Part shown: positions 45,936 through 55,541 of the stretch, piece by piece
How the letters are laid out: each line of letters opens with the position of its first letter
Position numbering within the stretch: the stretch's first letter is position 1
Assembly (NCBI RefSeq): GCF_900109725.1
Contig: NZ_FOBC01000002.1
Span: 56,279 to 120,278 of the forward strand
Direction: 5' to 3'
Length of the DNA stretch: 64,000 bases
From: Halomonas daqiaonensis
GTDB lineage: Bacteria; Pseudomonadota; Gammaproteobacteria; Pseudomonadales; Halomonadaceae
The notes under the pieces: generated by a model
Told to the model about the DNA's origin: nothing
The model's database searches: none
Seen by the model: only the letters and a program-made list of their open reading frames with translations
Translations under genes and position numbers: made by a program

Positions 45936-46012
45936 TGGTAGGACCAGGCGGATTTGAACCGCCGACCTCCACGATGTCAACGTGGCGCTCTAACCAACTG
46001 AGCTATGGTCCT
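45936..46012 (-). tRNA. tRNA-Val (GAC), copy 1
   Basis: This copy is identical to the one at 45834-45910 and separated from it by 25 bp. It is nearest the promoter, so the two are probably processed from one transcript. The 3' CCA is encoded. Confidence 0.96.
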
Positions 46013-46055
46013 GCATCCTCGCTACGCCATGACTTCGCCGCGACAACGGATGCGT

Positions 46056-46083
46056 ATTCTACCCATCCGACCCGCAAATGCAA
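46056..46083 (-). promoter_or_regulatory. Promoter of the tRNA-Val pair
   Basis: On the minus strand TTGCAT (46083-46078) and TAGAAT (46061-46056) are 16 bp apart, 44 bp upstream of the first tRNA. The spacing and hexamers fit sigma-70. Confidence 0.6.
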
Positions 46084-46136
46084 GCCCGAGATCACCCGTC
46101 AATACCCGCGAATCAGCATCTTGCCCCCACTTCCCA

Positions 46137-47621
46137 CTACTGGGTACGAACTCGCTCCACGGCCTCCTTCCAACCGGCATAGAGACGCTCGCGCTCTGCC
46201 TCGTCCATCTGCGGCGTGAAACGTCGCTCGCAGCGCCACAGCTCGGCGATCTCGTCGAGGTCGCGATACCAGCCAAGTCTCAGGCCGGCCAGGTAGGCGG
46301 CCCCCAGGGCGGTCGTCTCCAGCACAGTGGGCCGGTCCACCGGGACGCCCAGCATGTCGGCGAGGAACTGCATCACCCAATTGTTCGCCACCATACCGCC
46401 GTCGACCCTGAGGATGCTCGGAGATGCCGACATGTCATCATCCATGCAGACCTGCAGGTCGCGCGTCTGGTAGCAGACTGCTTGGAGACCGGCGGCAACA
46501 ATTTCGGCGATACCGGTGTCGCGGGTCAGGCCGAAGATGGCACCGCGCGCTTTCGGGTCCCAGTGAGGTGCCCCGAGGCCGGTAAAGGCCGGCACCAGAT
46601 AGACGCTGTGTCCACTGCGAGTCTGGCACGCCAGGGCTTCGGTATCGGCGGCATCGGCGAACAGCTTCAGGCCATCGCGCAGCCACTGCACCGTGGCGCC
46701 GGCAACGAAAATGCTGCCCTCCATGGCGTACGTGGGCTTGCCGTTCAGTCGATAGGCCACCGTGGTCAGCAGGCGATTACGCGAGGTTTCGGCGGTCTCC
46801 CCGGTATTGACGATCATGAAACAGCCGGTGCCGTAGGTACTCTTGCCCATGCCGGGCGAAAAGCACGCCTGGCCGACCAGCGCGGCCTGCTGGTCGCCAG
46901 CCACGCCGGCGATGGGCAACTCGCCCCCCAGCCAGCGGGCATCGACCCTGCCGAAGTCATCGCTGGAGTCCCTGACCTCCGGCAACAGACTCCTCGGAAT
47001 ATCGAAAAGGGCCAGCAGTTCCTCATCCCAGCGCTGCTGATGAATGTTGAATAGCGCGGTGCGCGAGGCATTGGTGGCATCGGTGGCGTGTACCTCACCG
47101 CCGGTAAGACGCCAGATCAGGAAGGTGTCCACGGTGCCAAAGGCCAGTTCGCCCCGCTCGGCGCGCGCCCGGGCATCGGGCACTTCGTCGAGCAGCCAGG
47201 CCAGCTTGGTGGCCGAGAAATAAGGGTCGATCAGCAGTCCCGTACGCGACTGGACGTCCTCCAGGTGGCCCGCCTCGCGAAGCTTCTGGCAAGCCTCATC
47301 GGTGCGACGATCCTGCCAGACGATGGCGTTATACAACGGCTCACCGGTGATCCGATCCCACAGCAGGGTGGTCTCGCGCTGGTTGGTGATGCCGACACCG
47401 GCGATCTCGTCGGTAGAGGCGCCGGTCTCGACCAGCACCTCACGGCAGGTGGTAAGCACAGTCTCCCAGATATCCTCCGGATCGTGCTCGATCCAGCCAT
47501 CATGGGGGAAGTGCTGGGTGAATTCACGCTGCGCCGTGGCGACGCTGCGCCCCTGACGATCAAAGAGGATGGCGCGGGAGCTGGTGGTGCCCTGATCGAT
47601 GGCCAGAAGGTATGAAGCCAT
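46137..47621 (-). CDS. glpK: Glycerol kinase
   Basis: The 494-residue FGGY-family kinase phosphorylates glycerol entering through GlpSTPQV. Motifs visible are [16 protein letters not shown] at the N-terminus, [21 protein letters not shown] and [13 protein letters not shown]. The ATG at 47621 (MASYLL) follows AGGATGCTTGCC. It is divergent from glpR, with a GlpR operator in between. Confidence 0.96.
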   Translation of the reverse strand: MASYLLAIDQGTTSSRAILFDRQGRSVATAQREFTQHFPHDGWIEHDPEDIWETVLTTCREVLVETGASTDEIAGVGITNQRETTLLWDRITGEPLYNAIVWQDRRTDEACQKLREAGHLEDVQSRTGLLIDPYFSATKLAWLLDEVPDARARAERGELAFGTVDTFLIWRLTGGEVHATDATNASRTALFNIHQQRWDEELLALFDIPRSLLPEVRDSSDDFGRVDARWLGGELPIAGVAGDQQAALVGQACFSPGMGKSTYGTGCFMIVNTGETAETSRNRLLTTVAYRLNGKPTYAMEGSIFVAGATVQWLRDGLKLFADAADTEALACQTRSGHSVYLVPAFTGLGAPHWDPKARGAIFGLTRDTGIAEIVAAGLQAVCYQTRDLQVCMDDDMSASPSILRVDGGMVANNWVMQFLADMLGVPVDRPTVLETTALGAAYLAGLRLGWYRDLDEIAELWRCERRFTPQMDEAERERLYAGWKEAVERVRTQ

Positions 47622-47674
47622 GGCAAGCATCCTGTTGTGGTTGTACTGGCGTGCCGATTTCGTTTTTAACCGCT

Positions 47675-47694
47675 AATGTTCGTTTATGATCATT
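47675..47694. promoter_or_regulatory. GlpR operator between glpK and glpR
   Basis: AATGTTCGTTTATGATCATT closely follows the GlpR consensus (ATGTTCG-N-CGAACAT type, strongest in the left half). It lies 54 bp upstream of glpK and 100 bp upstream of glpR, so one site could control both. Confidence 0.65.
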
Positions 47695-47793
47695 CAGACT
47701 ACTCCAGCCTATCCTCCCGCTCAAACGCCCGGACGCTGGCGTGTCTTCGACTTTGGATCAAGAGCGTAGAATCCGCTAAGCCAAGGAGACCCC

Positions 47794-48552
47794 ATGAACC
47801 AGCAGCAACGCCAGGACGCCATCATCGAGCTGTTGCGCCGCCAGGGCTATGCCAGCATCGAGCAGCTCACCGAGCACTTCACGGTCACGCCCCAGACCAT
47901 TCGCCGCGACCTCAACACCCTCTCGGGCGAGGGGCGCATACGCCGGGTTCATGGTGGCGCTGGCCTGGAATCGAGCACCGTCAATACCGCCTACTCGACC
48001 CGCAAGACCCTCAACCTCGAGGCCAAGCAGCGTATCGCCGCCCTGCTCGCTCGCCACATCCCCGACCATTCATCCCTGTTCATCAATATCGGGACCAGCA
48101 ACGAGGTGATCGCCGAGGCACTGCTCGACCACCAGGGCCTGGAGGTGATCACCAACAACCTCAATGTGGCGGCGATCCTCCAGCACAAGGAGGACTTCAA
48201 CATGATCATCGCCGGCGGCCAGGTCCGCTCTCGTGACGGCGGCATCATCGGCGAAGCGACCATCGACTTCATCAACCAGTTCAAGGTCGACTACGGTATC
48301 ATCGGCATCAGCGGCATCGACGAGGATGGCTCCCTGCTGGAGTTCGACTATCAGGAAGTGCGCGTCGCCCAGGCCATCATCCGCAATTCCCGCAAGATCT
48401 TCCTGGCCACCGACCACTCCAAGTTCCAGCGTAATCCGGTGGTCCGCCAGGGCAACCTGGCCCAGCTCGATGCCCTGTTCACGGACCGCGAACCGCCCGA
48501 GACCATCATGCGTCTACTGAAAGAGCACGATGTGACGCTGCATATCGCCTGA
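47794..48552 (+). CDS. glpR: Glycerol-3-phosphate regulon repressor (DeoR family)
   Basis: The 252-residue DeoR-family repressor has an N-terminal helix-turn-helix (residues 5-58, YASIEQLTEHFTVTPQTIRRDLN) and a sugar-phosphate sensor domain with FINIGTSNEVIAEAL and GIIGISGIDEDGSLLEFD. It is released by glycerol-3-phosphate. Its location beside glpK, with a GlpR-like site between them, supports the name. The start follows CCAAGGAGACCCC. Confidence 0.93.
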   Translation: MNQQQRQDAIIELLRRQGYASIEQLTEHFTVTPQTIRRDLNTLSGEGRIRRVHGGAGLESSTVNTAYSTRKTLNLEAKQRIAALLARHIPDHSSLFINIGTSNEVIAEALLDHQGLEVITNNLNVAAILQHKEDFNMIIAGGQVRSRDGGIIGEATIDFINQFKVDYGIIGISGIDEDGSLLEFDYQEVRVAQAIIRNSRKIFLATDHSKFQRNPVVRQGNLAQLDALFTDREPPETIMRLLKEHDVTLHIA

Positions 48553-48560
48553 CGCCAACC

Positions 48561-49148
48561 TCACAGGACAGTGATGCTGGCCGGCTCGAGCGACGCTCGT
48601 TCGCGGTGCTGGCTCAGATCGCGGCTTTCCAGCGCGGTAAGCAGAATCTGTAGCGGATCCCCATGACTGATCAGCAGGATCGTTTCTCCCGCATGACGAC
48701 ATTCCAGATCCGTAATCACTGCCGACATTCGAGCAGCCACCTCGGTCACCGCCTCGACGCCGCTATGGCGATGGGCCGGGTCACGAGCATCACGTGCCCA
48801 GACCTCGGTATAGCAGTCGCTTCCCTCACCCTCGAATGCCCCGAAATGGCGCTCCCGCAGTCGCGGCTCGGCTTCGAGCCACAGACCGAAGTGGCGAGCA
48901 ATTCGTTCAGCCGTCTCGGCGGTGCGCAGGAAGTCCGAATGCAGGATCCGGTCAGGCCTCGCCCAGCGCCAATCGGCGAGCCGTTCATCGAGCTGCTCCT
49001 GGCCCCGCGGAGAGAGGCCGAAGCCGGCCAGCCCACGTTCTGGTGAGCTGATGATCAGCCCCTGCTGGTTGGCCAGGCTGTGACCGTGGCGCATCAGCAG
49101 GTAGCGATTATGCCAATGGCCTAGCGCGGCGGGGAAAGTGTTTGACAT
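48561..49148 (-). CDS. Histidine phosphatase family protein next to phnDCEE
   Basis: The 195-residue protein has the phosphoglycerate-mutase-like RHG motif (YLLMRHGHSLANQQG) with the catalytic His and a second His in LLISHGDPL. The substrate is unknown. It is divergent from phnD and shares a 102-bp promoter region that contains a 14-bp perfect palindrome. A role in handling phosphorylated compounds taken up by the transporter is an inference. The ATG at 49148 is preferred over the longer frame at 49193. Confidence 0.8.
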   Translation of the reverse strand: MSNTFPAALGHWHNRYLLMRHGHSLANQQGLIISSPERGLAGFGLSPRGQEQLDERLADWRWARPDRILHSDFLRTAETAERIARHFGLWLEAEPRLRERHFGAFEGEGSDCYTEVWARDARDPAHRHSGVEAVTEVAARMSAVITDLECRHAGETILLISHGDPLQILLTALESRDLSQHRERASLEPASITVL

Positions 49149-49195
49149 GGTTTTGTCGCGAACTCTAGATTGAAGAAGGTTATTCGGAATCAATC

Positions 49196-49209
49196 ATCGA
49201 CATGTCGAT
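49196..49209. promoter_or_regulatory. Palindrome ATCGACATGTCGAT in the phosphatase/phnD promoter region
   Basis: This 14-bp perfect palindrome lies between the two divergent starts, 41 bp before phnD. No canonical Pho box (CTGTCAT repeats) is visible, so another regulator may bind here. Confidence 0.5.
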
Positions 49210-49250
49210 ATCCGAACGTCCTGCACAACAATAATCTCACGAGGCACGCC

Positions 49251-50255
49251 ATGATCCATCATCCCATCCGGTCTCGAAAGCACCCGCTCACCAAGCTGGC
49301 CCTCTCCTCGCTGCTGCCGCTTGCCCTGGTAGCCGCCACCCAGGTCCAGGCTCAGGAGGACTGTAAACGCGGTGACCTGGCTGACATCTACTGCGACGAG
49401 AACGGCGACATGGTCGCCGACCGCCCGGACGACAAGTCCGAGTGGGCCAACCCCGACACCCTGATCTTTGCCTATACGCCGGTAGAAGACCCCGCCATCT
49501 ATTCCGACATCTGGCAGCCATTCATCGACCACCTTGAAGAGGTGACCGAGCGAGACGTGCGCTTTTTCGCCGTGCAGTCCAACTCTGCCCAGGTCGAGGC
49601 GATGCGTAGCGGCCGCCTGCATATCGCCGGTTTCTCCACCGGCCCGACGCCCTTCGCCGTCAACCTGGCCGGTGCCGTGCCCTTCGCCCTGATGGGGTCG
49701 GATGACGGGCGCTTCGGTTACACCCTCCAGCTCTATACCCATGTCGACTCTGGCATCGACGAGATGGAAGACCTCAAGGGCAAGCGTGTGGCCCACACCT
49801 CACCCACCTCCAACTCCGGCAACCAGGCGCCGCGAGCCCTCTTCCCCGAGTTGGGCATCGTTCCCGGCGAGGACTATGAGGTGATCTATTCGGGCAGCCA
49901 CGACCAATCCATGCTCGGGGTGGTGGCCCAGGATTATGACGCAGCACCGGTGGCCTCGGAAGTGGTCGAGCGCATGGCCGCCCGCGACCTCTATGACCCG
50001 GAGGACGTCAAGATCATCTACGAGTCAGACAGTTTCCCGACCACCTCCTACACCTATGCCCACAACCTGCATCCCGACCTGGTCGACAAGATCGAGGAAG
50101 CCTTCTTCAGTTTCGAGTTCGCCGGCACCGAGCTGGGCGAGGAGTTCGAGGGGGTCGAGAAGTTCATCCCCATCAACTATGAGGATCACTGGAAGGTCAT
50201 CCGCACCATCCAGAACGCCAACGGGGTCGAGTACACGCCCGACAATCTCGAATAA
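49251..50255 (+). CDS. phnD: Phosphate/phosphonate ABC transporter, binding protein
   Basis: The 334-residue PhnD-family periplasmic protein has a signal peptide (LALSSLLPLALVAATQVQA). The family segments FAYTPVEDPAIYSDIW, SGRLHIAGFSTGPTPFAVN and SPTSNSGNQAPR form the phosphonate-type pocket. Similar proteins bind phosphite, methylphosphonate or 2-aminoethylphosphonate, so the ligand is uncertain. The start follows ACGAGGCACGCC. No C-P lyase genes are nearby. Confidence 0.88.
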   Translation: MIHHPIRSRKHPLTKLALSSLLPLALVAATQVQAQEDCKRGDLADIYCDENGDMVADRPDDKSEWANPDTLIFAYTPVEDPAIYSDIWQPFIDHLEEVTERDVRFFAVQSNSAQVEAMRSGRLHIAGFSTGPTPFAVNLAGAVPFALMGSDDGRFGYTLQLYTHVDSGIDEMEDLKGKRVAHTSPTSNSGNQAPRALFPELGIVPGEDYEVIYSGSHDQSMLGVVAQDYDAAPVASEVVERMAARDLYDPEDVKIIYESDSFPTTSYTYAHNLHPDLVDKIEEAFFSFEFAGTELGEEFEGVEKFIPINYEDHWKVIRTIQNANGVEYTPDNLE

Positions 50256-50272
50256 TCCACGCCTGGCAGCAT

Positions 50273-50302
50273 GACGCCGGCCTTCCCGGGAAGGCCGGCG
50301 TC
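50273..50302 (+). terminator. 30-bp perfect palindrome between phnD and phnC
   Basis: GACGCCGGCCTTCCC is followed directly by its exact reverse complement. It lies 18 bp after phnD and 38 bp before phnC. There is little T-tract, so it is more likely an mRNA-stabilising or partial-termination hairpin that raises the ratio of binding protein to transporter. Confidence 0.65.
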
Positions 50303-50339
50303 GCTGTCTTGTCGATCCTTCGCCCGCCTGGACTCGCCG

Positions 50340-51155
50340 ATGCTAGAGATATCCAACCTGATCAAGCGCTATGGTCATGACGAGCCCGTGCTCAAGGGGC
50401 TTGACCTGAGTGTCGAGGACAACAGCGTGGTGGCCATCGTCGGTGCCTCGGGCGCCGGCAAGAGCACCATGCTTCGATGCATCAATCGCCTGGTGGAACC
50501 CACCTCGGGTTCGATCAAGCTCAATGGCAGCGAAATCGTCACGCTTCGACACCGCGACCTGCGGCGCGCCCGACGCAAGATCGGCATGATCTTCCAGGGC
50601 TTCAACCTGATCGATCGCTTGACGGTAATGGAGAACGTGCTCTCCGGCCGGCTTGGCTATGTCAGCCTTTTCCAGGCCATCACCCGCCGCTACCCCGCCG
50701 CGGATATCGAGCGCGCCTTCAAGCTGATGGAACGGGTCGGCATTGCCCAGTATGCCAACAAGCGCGCCGACGAGCTTTCCGGGGGCGAACGACAGCGGGT
50801 CGGCGTGGTGCGCGCCCTGATGCAGGAACCGGAGGTGCTACTGGCCGACGAGCCCACGGCCTCACTGGACCCTCGCACCTCCGAACAGATCATGGTGCTG
50901 CTGCAAAGTCTGGCCAGCGAGTTATCGCTGCCGGTGCTGATCAACATCCACAATGTGGCTCAGGCCAGAGCCTACACCGACCGCATCGTCGGACTGCGTC
51001 ACGGCACCATGATCTTCGATGGCACCCCCGCCGACTTCGACAAGCAGGCGCTGGATGCCATCTACGGCGGTATCGAGTCGCCGGAAGACGAGACCGCCAC
51101 CCCGCTGGGCGGCCCCGAATCGGCCGACCGGGAGGCCCGCCATGATGCAAGCTGA
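50340..51155 (+). CDS. phnC: Phosphonate ABC transporter, ATP-binding protein
   Basis: The 271-residue ATPase has Walker A GASGAGKST, the PhnC-type GFNLIDRLTVMENVLSGRLG, signature LSGGERQR and Walker B VLLADEPTASLDPR; the switch His is in LINIHNVAQA. A polar 25-residue tail follows. It overlaps phnE1 by 14 bp. Confidence 0.93.
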   Translation: MLEISNLIKRYGHDEPVLKGLDLSVEDNSVVAIVGASGAGKSTMLRCINRLVEPTSGSIKLNGSEIVTLRHRDLRRARRKIGMIFQGFNLIDRLTVMENVLSGRLGYVSLFQAITRRYPAADIERAFKLMERVGIAQYANKRADELSGGERQRVGVVRALMQEPEVLLADEPTASLDPRTSEQIMVLLQSLASELSLPVLINIHNVAQARAYTDRIVGLRHGTMIFDGTPADFDKQALDAIYGGIESPEDETATPLGGPESADREARHDAS

Positions 51156-51957
51156 CAGCAGCGGAGCGCCATCGCCGCGGACCTGGCGCAAGCCCCCCTT
51201 CATCGCCAACCCCGTGTTGCGCTACGGCCTGCTGGCGGTGGTGGTGTTCTATCTGGTCTGGGCCTTCGCCACCCTGCCCTTCAACTGGGAACGTATTAGC
51301 GAAGGGCTACCCCGGGCGGCACGCATCTTCGGTGGCGGTTTCCCGCCAAATTTCTCACGCTTCGACCTGCTGTTGACCGGCTTCACGGAGAGCCTGCAAA
51401 TTGCCCTCCTGGCCACCCTGCTGGGGGTGCTGCTGTCGATCCCCTTCGCCGTGATGGCGGCGCGCAACATCGCGCCCTTGCCGGTCTACCTGCTAGGGCG
51501 CGCGGTGATCATCGTCTCGCGCAGCTTCCATCCCGTCATCGTCGCCATCCTCTTCGTCGCCGCGGTGGGCTTCGGCCCGCTCGCCGGCATCCTGACCCTG
51601 ACCCTCTACTCCATCGGCTTCGTCGGCAAGCTACTCGCCGAGGAGATCGAGGAGATCGACTGGGGCCAGGTGGAGGCCATGCGCGCCACGGGCGCCGGCT
51701 ACCTGGCGACACTCTACTATGCCGTCTTCCCGCAGATCCTGCCGCGCCAGGTGGGACTCTCGATGTATCAGCTTGACAGCAACCTGCGCGCCTCCGCGGT
51801 AGTGGGGATCGTCGGGGCAGGCGGCATCGGCAGCACCCTGATGAATGCCTTCGGGCGCTACGACTATGATTTCGCCTTCGCCATCCTGCTGGTGATCATC
51901 GCGGTGATCCTGGTCAGTGAAGGCGTCAGCGGCTGGGTAAGGAAGAAGATATGGTAG
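51142..51957 (+). CDS. phnE: Phosphonate ABC transporter, permease 1
   Basis: The 271-residue inner-membrane permease has about six helices. PhnE-type motifs are LGRAVIIVSRSFHPVIVAIL and EEIEEIDWGQVEAMRATGAG (EAA loop). It starts at ATG 51142 after GGGAGGCCCGCC, inside the end of phnC, and overlaps the second permease by 7 bp. Confidence 0.92.
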   Translation: MMQADSSGAPSPRTWRKPPFIANPVLRYGLLAVVVFYLVWAFATLPFNWERISEGLPRAARIFGGGFPPNFSRFDLLLTGFTESLQIALLATLLGVLLSIPFAVMAARNIAPLPVYLLGRAVIIVSRSFHPVIVAILFVAAVGFGPLAGILTLTLYSIGFVGKLLAEEIEEIDWGQVEAMRATGAGYLATLYYAVFPQILPRQVGLSMYQLDSNLRASAVVGIVGAGGIGSTLMNAFGRYDYDFAFAILLVIIAVILVSEGVSGWVRKKIW

Positions 51958-52760
51958 ACGACGCCGATCTGCTGGCTGATCGTGTCTGGCGACGCCACAA
52001 TCCCAGGGAGCAGCTCATCCGCTACGGCGTGATGCTGGTCACGCTGATGCTGGTCGTCTGGGCGGTGCGCGACATCGACATCTTCTGGCCCTGGGTCTGG
52101 GATGCTCCCAACCAGATCTCGAGCCTGGGGGGCCGCATGTGGCCGCCGGACCCGAGCCGTCTCGGCGAGATCGTCAATGCCATGATCGAGACGGTGCATA
52201 TCGCCACGCTTGCCACCCTGCTGACCGTCTTCATCGCCCTGCCGGTCTCCTACATTGCCGCCCAGAACACCACGCCCAATCGCGCCTGCCTGTGGCTGGG
52301 ACGTTTTATCCTGGTCTCGAGCCGCTCGGTGAACACCATCATCTGGGCGCTGCTGTTCGTGGCGATCTTCGGCCCCGGGGTGCTGGCCGGGATACTCGCC
52401 ATCATGTTCCGCTCGGTGGGCTTCATCGGCAAGCTGATGGGCGAGGCCATCGAGGAGATCGACCGTCGACCGGTTGAAGCCATGGAAGCGACCGGCGCCT
52501 CCAAGGCGAAGGTGATCGCCTATGCCGTCGTCCCTCAGGTGATGCCGGCGTTCTTCGCCATCGTCATCCTGCGCTGGGACATCAACATCCGAGAATCCAC
52601 GGTACTCGGGCTCGTCGGGGCCGGTGGCATCGGCGTGATCCTGCAGGGTTCCATCGATACCTTCGCCTGGCAGACGGTCGCCACCATCCTGATCGCCATC
52701 ATCGCGCTGGTGTTGATCGGTGAGGCGATTACTGGCCTGCTGCGCCGCAAGGCACTCTAG
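51951..52760 (+). CDS. phnE: Phosphonate ABC transporter, permease 2
   Basis: The 269-residue permease is paralogous to the preceding one (EAIEEIDRRPVEAMEATGAS, SRSVNTIIWALLFVA). Two PhnE proteins imply a heterodimeric channel. It is the last gene of the phnDCEE operon and is convergent with fumC 24 bp away. Confidence 0.92.
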   Translation: MVDDADLLADRVWRRHNPREQLIRYGVMLVTLMLVVWAVRDIDIFWPWVWDAPNQISSLGGRMWPPDPSRLGEIVNAMIETVHIATLATLLTVFIALPVSYIAAQNTTPNRACLWLGRFILVSSRSVNTIIWALLFVAIFGPGVLAGILAIMFRSVGFIGKLMGEAIEEIDRRPVEAMEATGASKAKVIAYAVVPQVMPAFFAIVILRWDINIRESTVLGLVGAGGIGVILQGSIDTFAWQTVATILIAIIALVLIGEAITGLLRRKAL

Positions 52761-52784
52761 GCGGCTATCACGTCCGGCGCAGGC

Positions 52785-54164
<1,380 letters not shown>

Positions 54165-54265
54165 GTACGGCTCCTCGTGTTCGGGGTAATTGATGCTCCA
54201 CTCAACATGGCGTCAGGCGGCCGGCCTTGCAAGAGACCTCTCGACGAGAAAAAGAAAGAAAGGAT

Positions 54266-54305
54266 GTTGCACTGCACCAATCACTTTGCTATTGTGCATT
54301 GCAAC
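54266..54305 (+). promoter_or_regulatory. Phasin promoter with overlapping inverted-repeat operator
   Basis: TTGCAC (54267-54272) and TATTGT (54290-54295) are separated by 17 bp and make a good sigma-70 promoter. GTTGCACTGCAC (54266-54277) and GTGCATTGCAAC (54294-54305) are inverted arms with one mismatch; they cover the -35 and end of the -10. TGC-rich sites of this kind are bound by PhaR-type repressors of phasin genes in other bacteria. Confidence 0.6.
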
Positions 54306-54376
54306 AGAGACGCAGAAGGCATCGGCAGACCGCCACGGCCTTCGAATTGATCCGAAATCCCTGGGAGGGACTCACG

Positions 54377-54745
54377 ATGCAAAACTTCGACACCAAGCAG
54401 TTCACTGAGCAGTTCGAATCCATGTTCTTCGGCCCGGCTCGCGCCTATGCCGCCCTGTCCGTGGACTACACCGAGAAGCTGGTCAACGCCCAGCTGGACG
54501 CCAGCAAGGCTTACTCCGACACCGGTCTGGCGCAGCTGCGCAGCCTGCTGAACGTCAAGGATGCCGAAGGCCTGCGCACCTACATGGAAGGCCAGCAGAA
54601 GGTCGCCAAGGACCTGACCGAGCGTCTGAAGGGCGACACCGAGAAGGTCGTCTCTCTGCAGCAGGACTTCGTGCAGCAGAGCCAGAAGCTGGCCGAAGAC
54701 AACGTCAAGCAGGCTACCGAGACTGCCACCAAGGCAGCCAAGTAA
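54377..54745 (+). CDS. Phasin family protein (PHA granule-associated)
   Basis: The 122-residue, almost entirely helical protein has the phasin pattern: FTEQFESMFFGPARAYAALSVDYTEKLVNAQLDASKAY followed by amphipathic helices and a Lys/Ala-rich tail. Phasins coat polyhydroxyalkanoate granules, a common storage form in halomonads. It has its own promoter, a strong GGGAGG and two terminators, consistent with high expression. No pha synthesis genes are in the window. Confidence 0.85.
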   Translation: MQNFDTKQFTEQFESMFFGPARAYAALSVDYTEKLVNAQLDASKAYSDTGLAQLRSLLNVKDAEGLRTYMEGQQKVAKDLTERLKGDTEKVVSLQQDFVQQSQKLAEDNVKQATETATKAAK

Positions 54746-54752
54746 GCCTGAC

Positions 54753-54778
54753 GGCGCCGGCAATGCCGGCGCCTTCTT
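54753..54778 (+). terminator. Intrinsic terminator 1 after the phasin gene
   Basis: GGCGCCGGC and GCCGGCGCC form a 9-bp stem with AAT loop, followed by TTCTT. It lies 7 bp after the stop codon. Confidence 0.75.
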
Positions 54779-54789
54779 GATAGCAAAAA

Positions 54790-54820
54790 GGGCCGCCGAT
54801 CGATGATCGGCGGCCCTTTT
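54790..54820. terminator. Intrinsic terminator 2 after the phasin gene (bidirectional)
   Basis: GGGCCGCCGATC and GATCGGCGGCCC form a 12-bp stem, flanked by AAAAA on the left and TTTT on the right. It isolates the phasin gene from the lipoprotein gene. Confidence 0.8.
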
Positions 54821-54871
54821 GCGTTATGCTCACCGGACACGGGGTATTGTCCCCCCTCCGGGAGACTCAAG

Positions 54872-55444
54872 ATGACACGCTGGATCCTTCCCGCCCTGCT
54901 GGCGATCACGCTGGCCGGCTGCCAGATCATCGAACCGCGCTATCCCGCCGGTCAACGCGAACGTGTCGAAGTCATCGAGCGTGGCACGGAGATGCCACGG
55001 GAGACACGCGAGACACGCGAGACCGAACGAGCCGAGCGCCCTTCCACTACCGACCGGGTCGCCCGCCAGGTGGCATTCCCCGCCGAAGAGTATGCCACTC
55101 TGGAGAAGAGCGGTAGCGGCGTGATCAGCGGACGCCTGCTGCTGGGCGGTCGCCCGGTGGCTAACGCGGGCGTCTCGGTCGCCCCGGTGACCACCTACTC
55201 CGCCGAGGCCGCCGAGCAGGCCCTCGCGGGACGCGCCGTGGAGCGCGCGGATCCCCGGGCTCGCGAGTACACCCACACCACCCGTACCGACGGCAACGGC
55301 TACTTCCGCCTTGCCGGCCTGCCTGCCGGTGAGTTCTATGTTTCGGGTAGCGGAAAGGATCCATCCACCGGCGAGACCCGCGTCATCATCCAACAGGTCA
55401 GTCTGGGCAATGGCCAGTCGCGAAGCATCGAATTAAGCCGGTGA
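54872..55444 (+). CDS. Lipoprotein with carboxypeptidase-regulatory-like domain
   Basis: The 190-residue protein has a lipobox (LAITLAGC, Cys17), a charged linker with TRETRETRET repeats (about residues 40-55), and a C-terminal beta-sandwich resembling a carboxypeptidase regulatory-like domain (SGRLLLGGRPVANAGVSV, GYFRLAGLPAGEFYV). No catalytic residues are apparent. Its function is unknown. The start follows CGGGAGACTCAAG. A 10-bp hairpin at 55497-55519 follows the gene. Confidence 0.75.
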   Translation: MTRWILPALLAITLAGCQIIEPRYPAGQRERVEVIERGTEMPRETRETRETERAERPSTTDRVARQVAFPAEEYATLEKSGSGVISGRLLLGGRPVANAGVSVAPVTTYSAEAAEQALAGRAVERADPRAREYTHTTRTDGNGYFRLAGLPAGEFYVSGSGKDPSTGETRVIIQQVSLGNGQSRSIELSR

Positions 55445-55496
55445 GCCGCATGCAGATGGCAGCCGCCATACCGGGCTTCTATGCTGAAGATCGAAT

Positions 55497-55519
55497 GCCG
55501 CACCGGTAGCCGGTGCGGC
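55497..55519 (+). terminator. Hairpin after the lipoprotein gene
   Basis: GCCGCACCGG and CCGGTGCGGC form a 10-bp perfect stem with TAG loop. No T-tract follows. It ends 22 bp before the next start codon. Confidence 0.5.
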
Positions 55520-55541
55520 TCTGGCTCCAGGAGTGACGACG

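Noticed and set aside
45834..46012. tRNA-associated integration site for a mobile element
   Set aside because: Both tRNA genes are intact, and no integrase or repeated tRNA 3' fragment is visible on either side.
49149..49250. Pho box upstream of phnD
   Set aside because: No tandem CTGTCAT-type repeats are found; only the 14-bp palindrome is clear.
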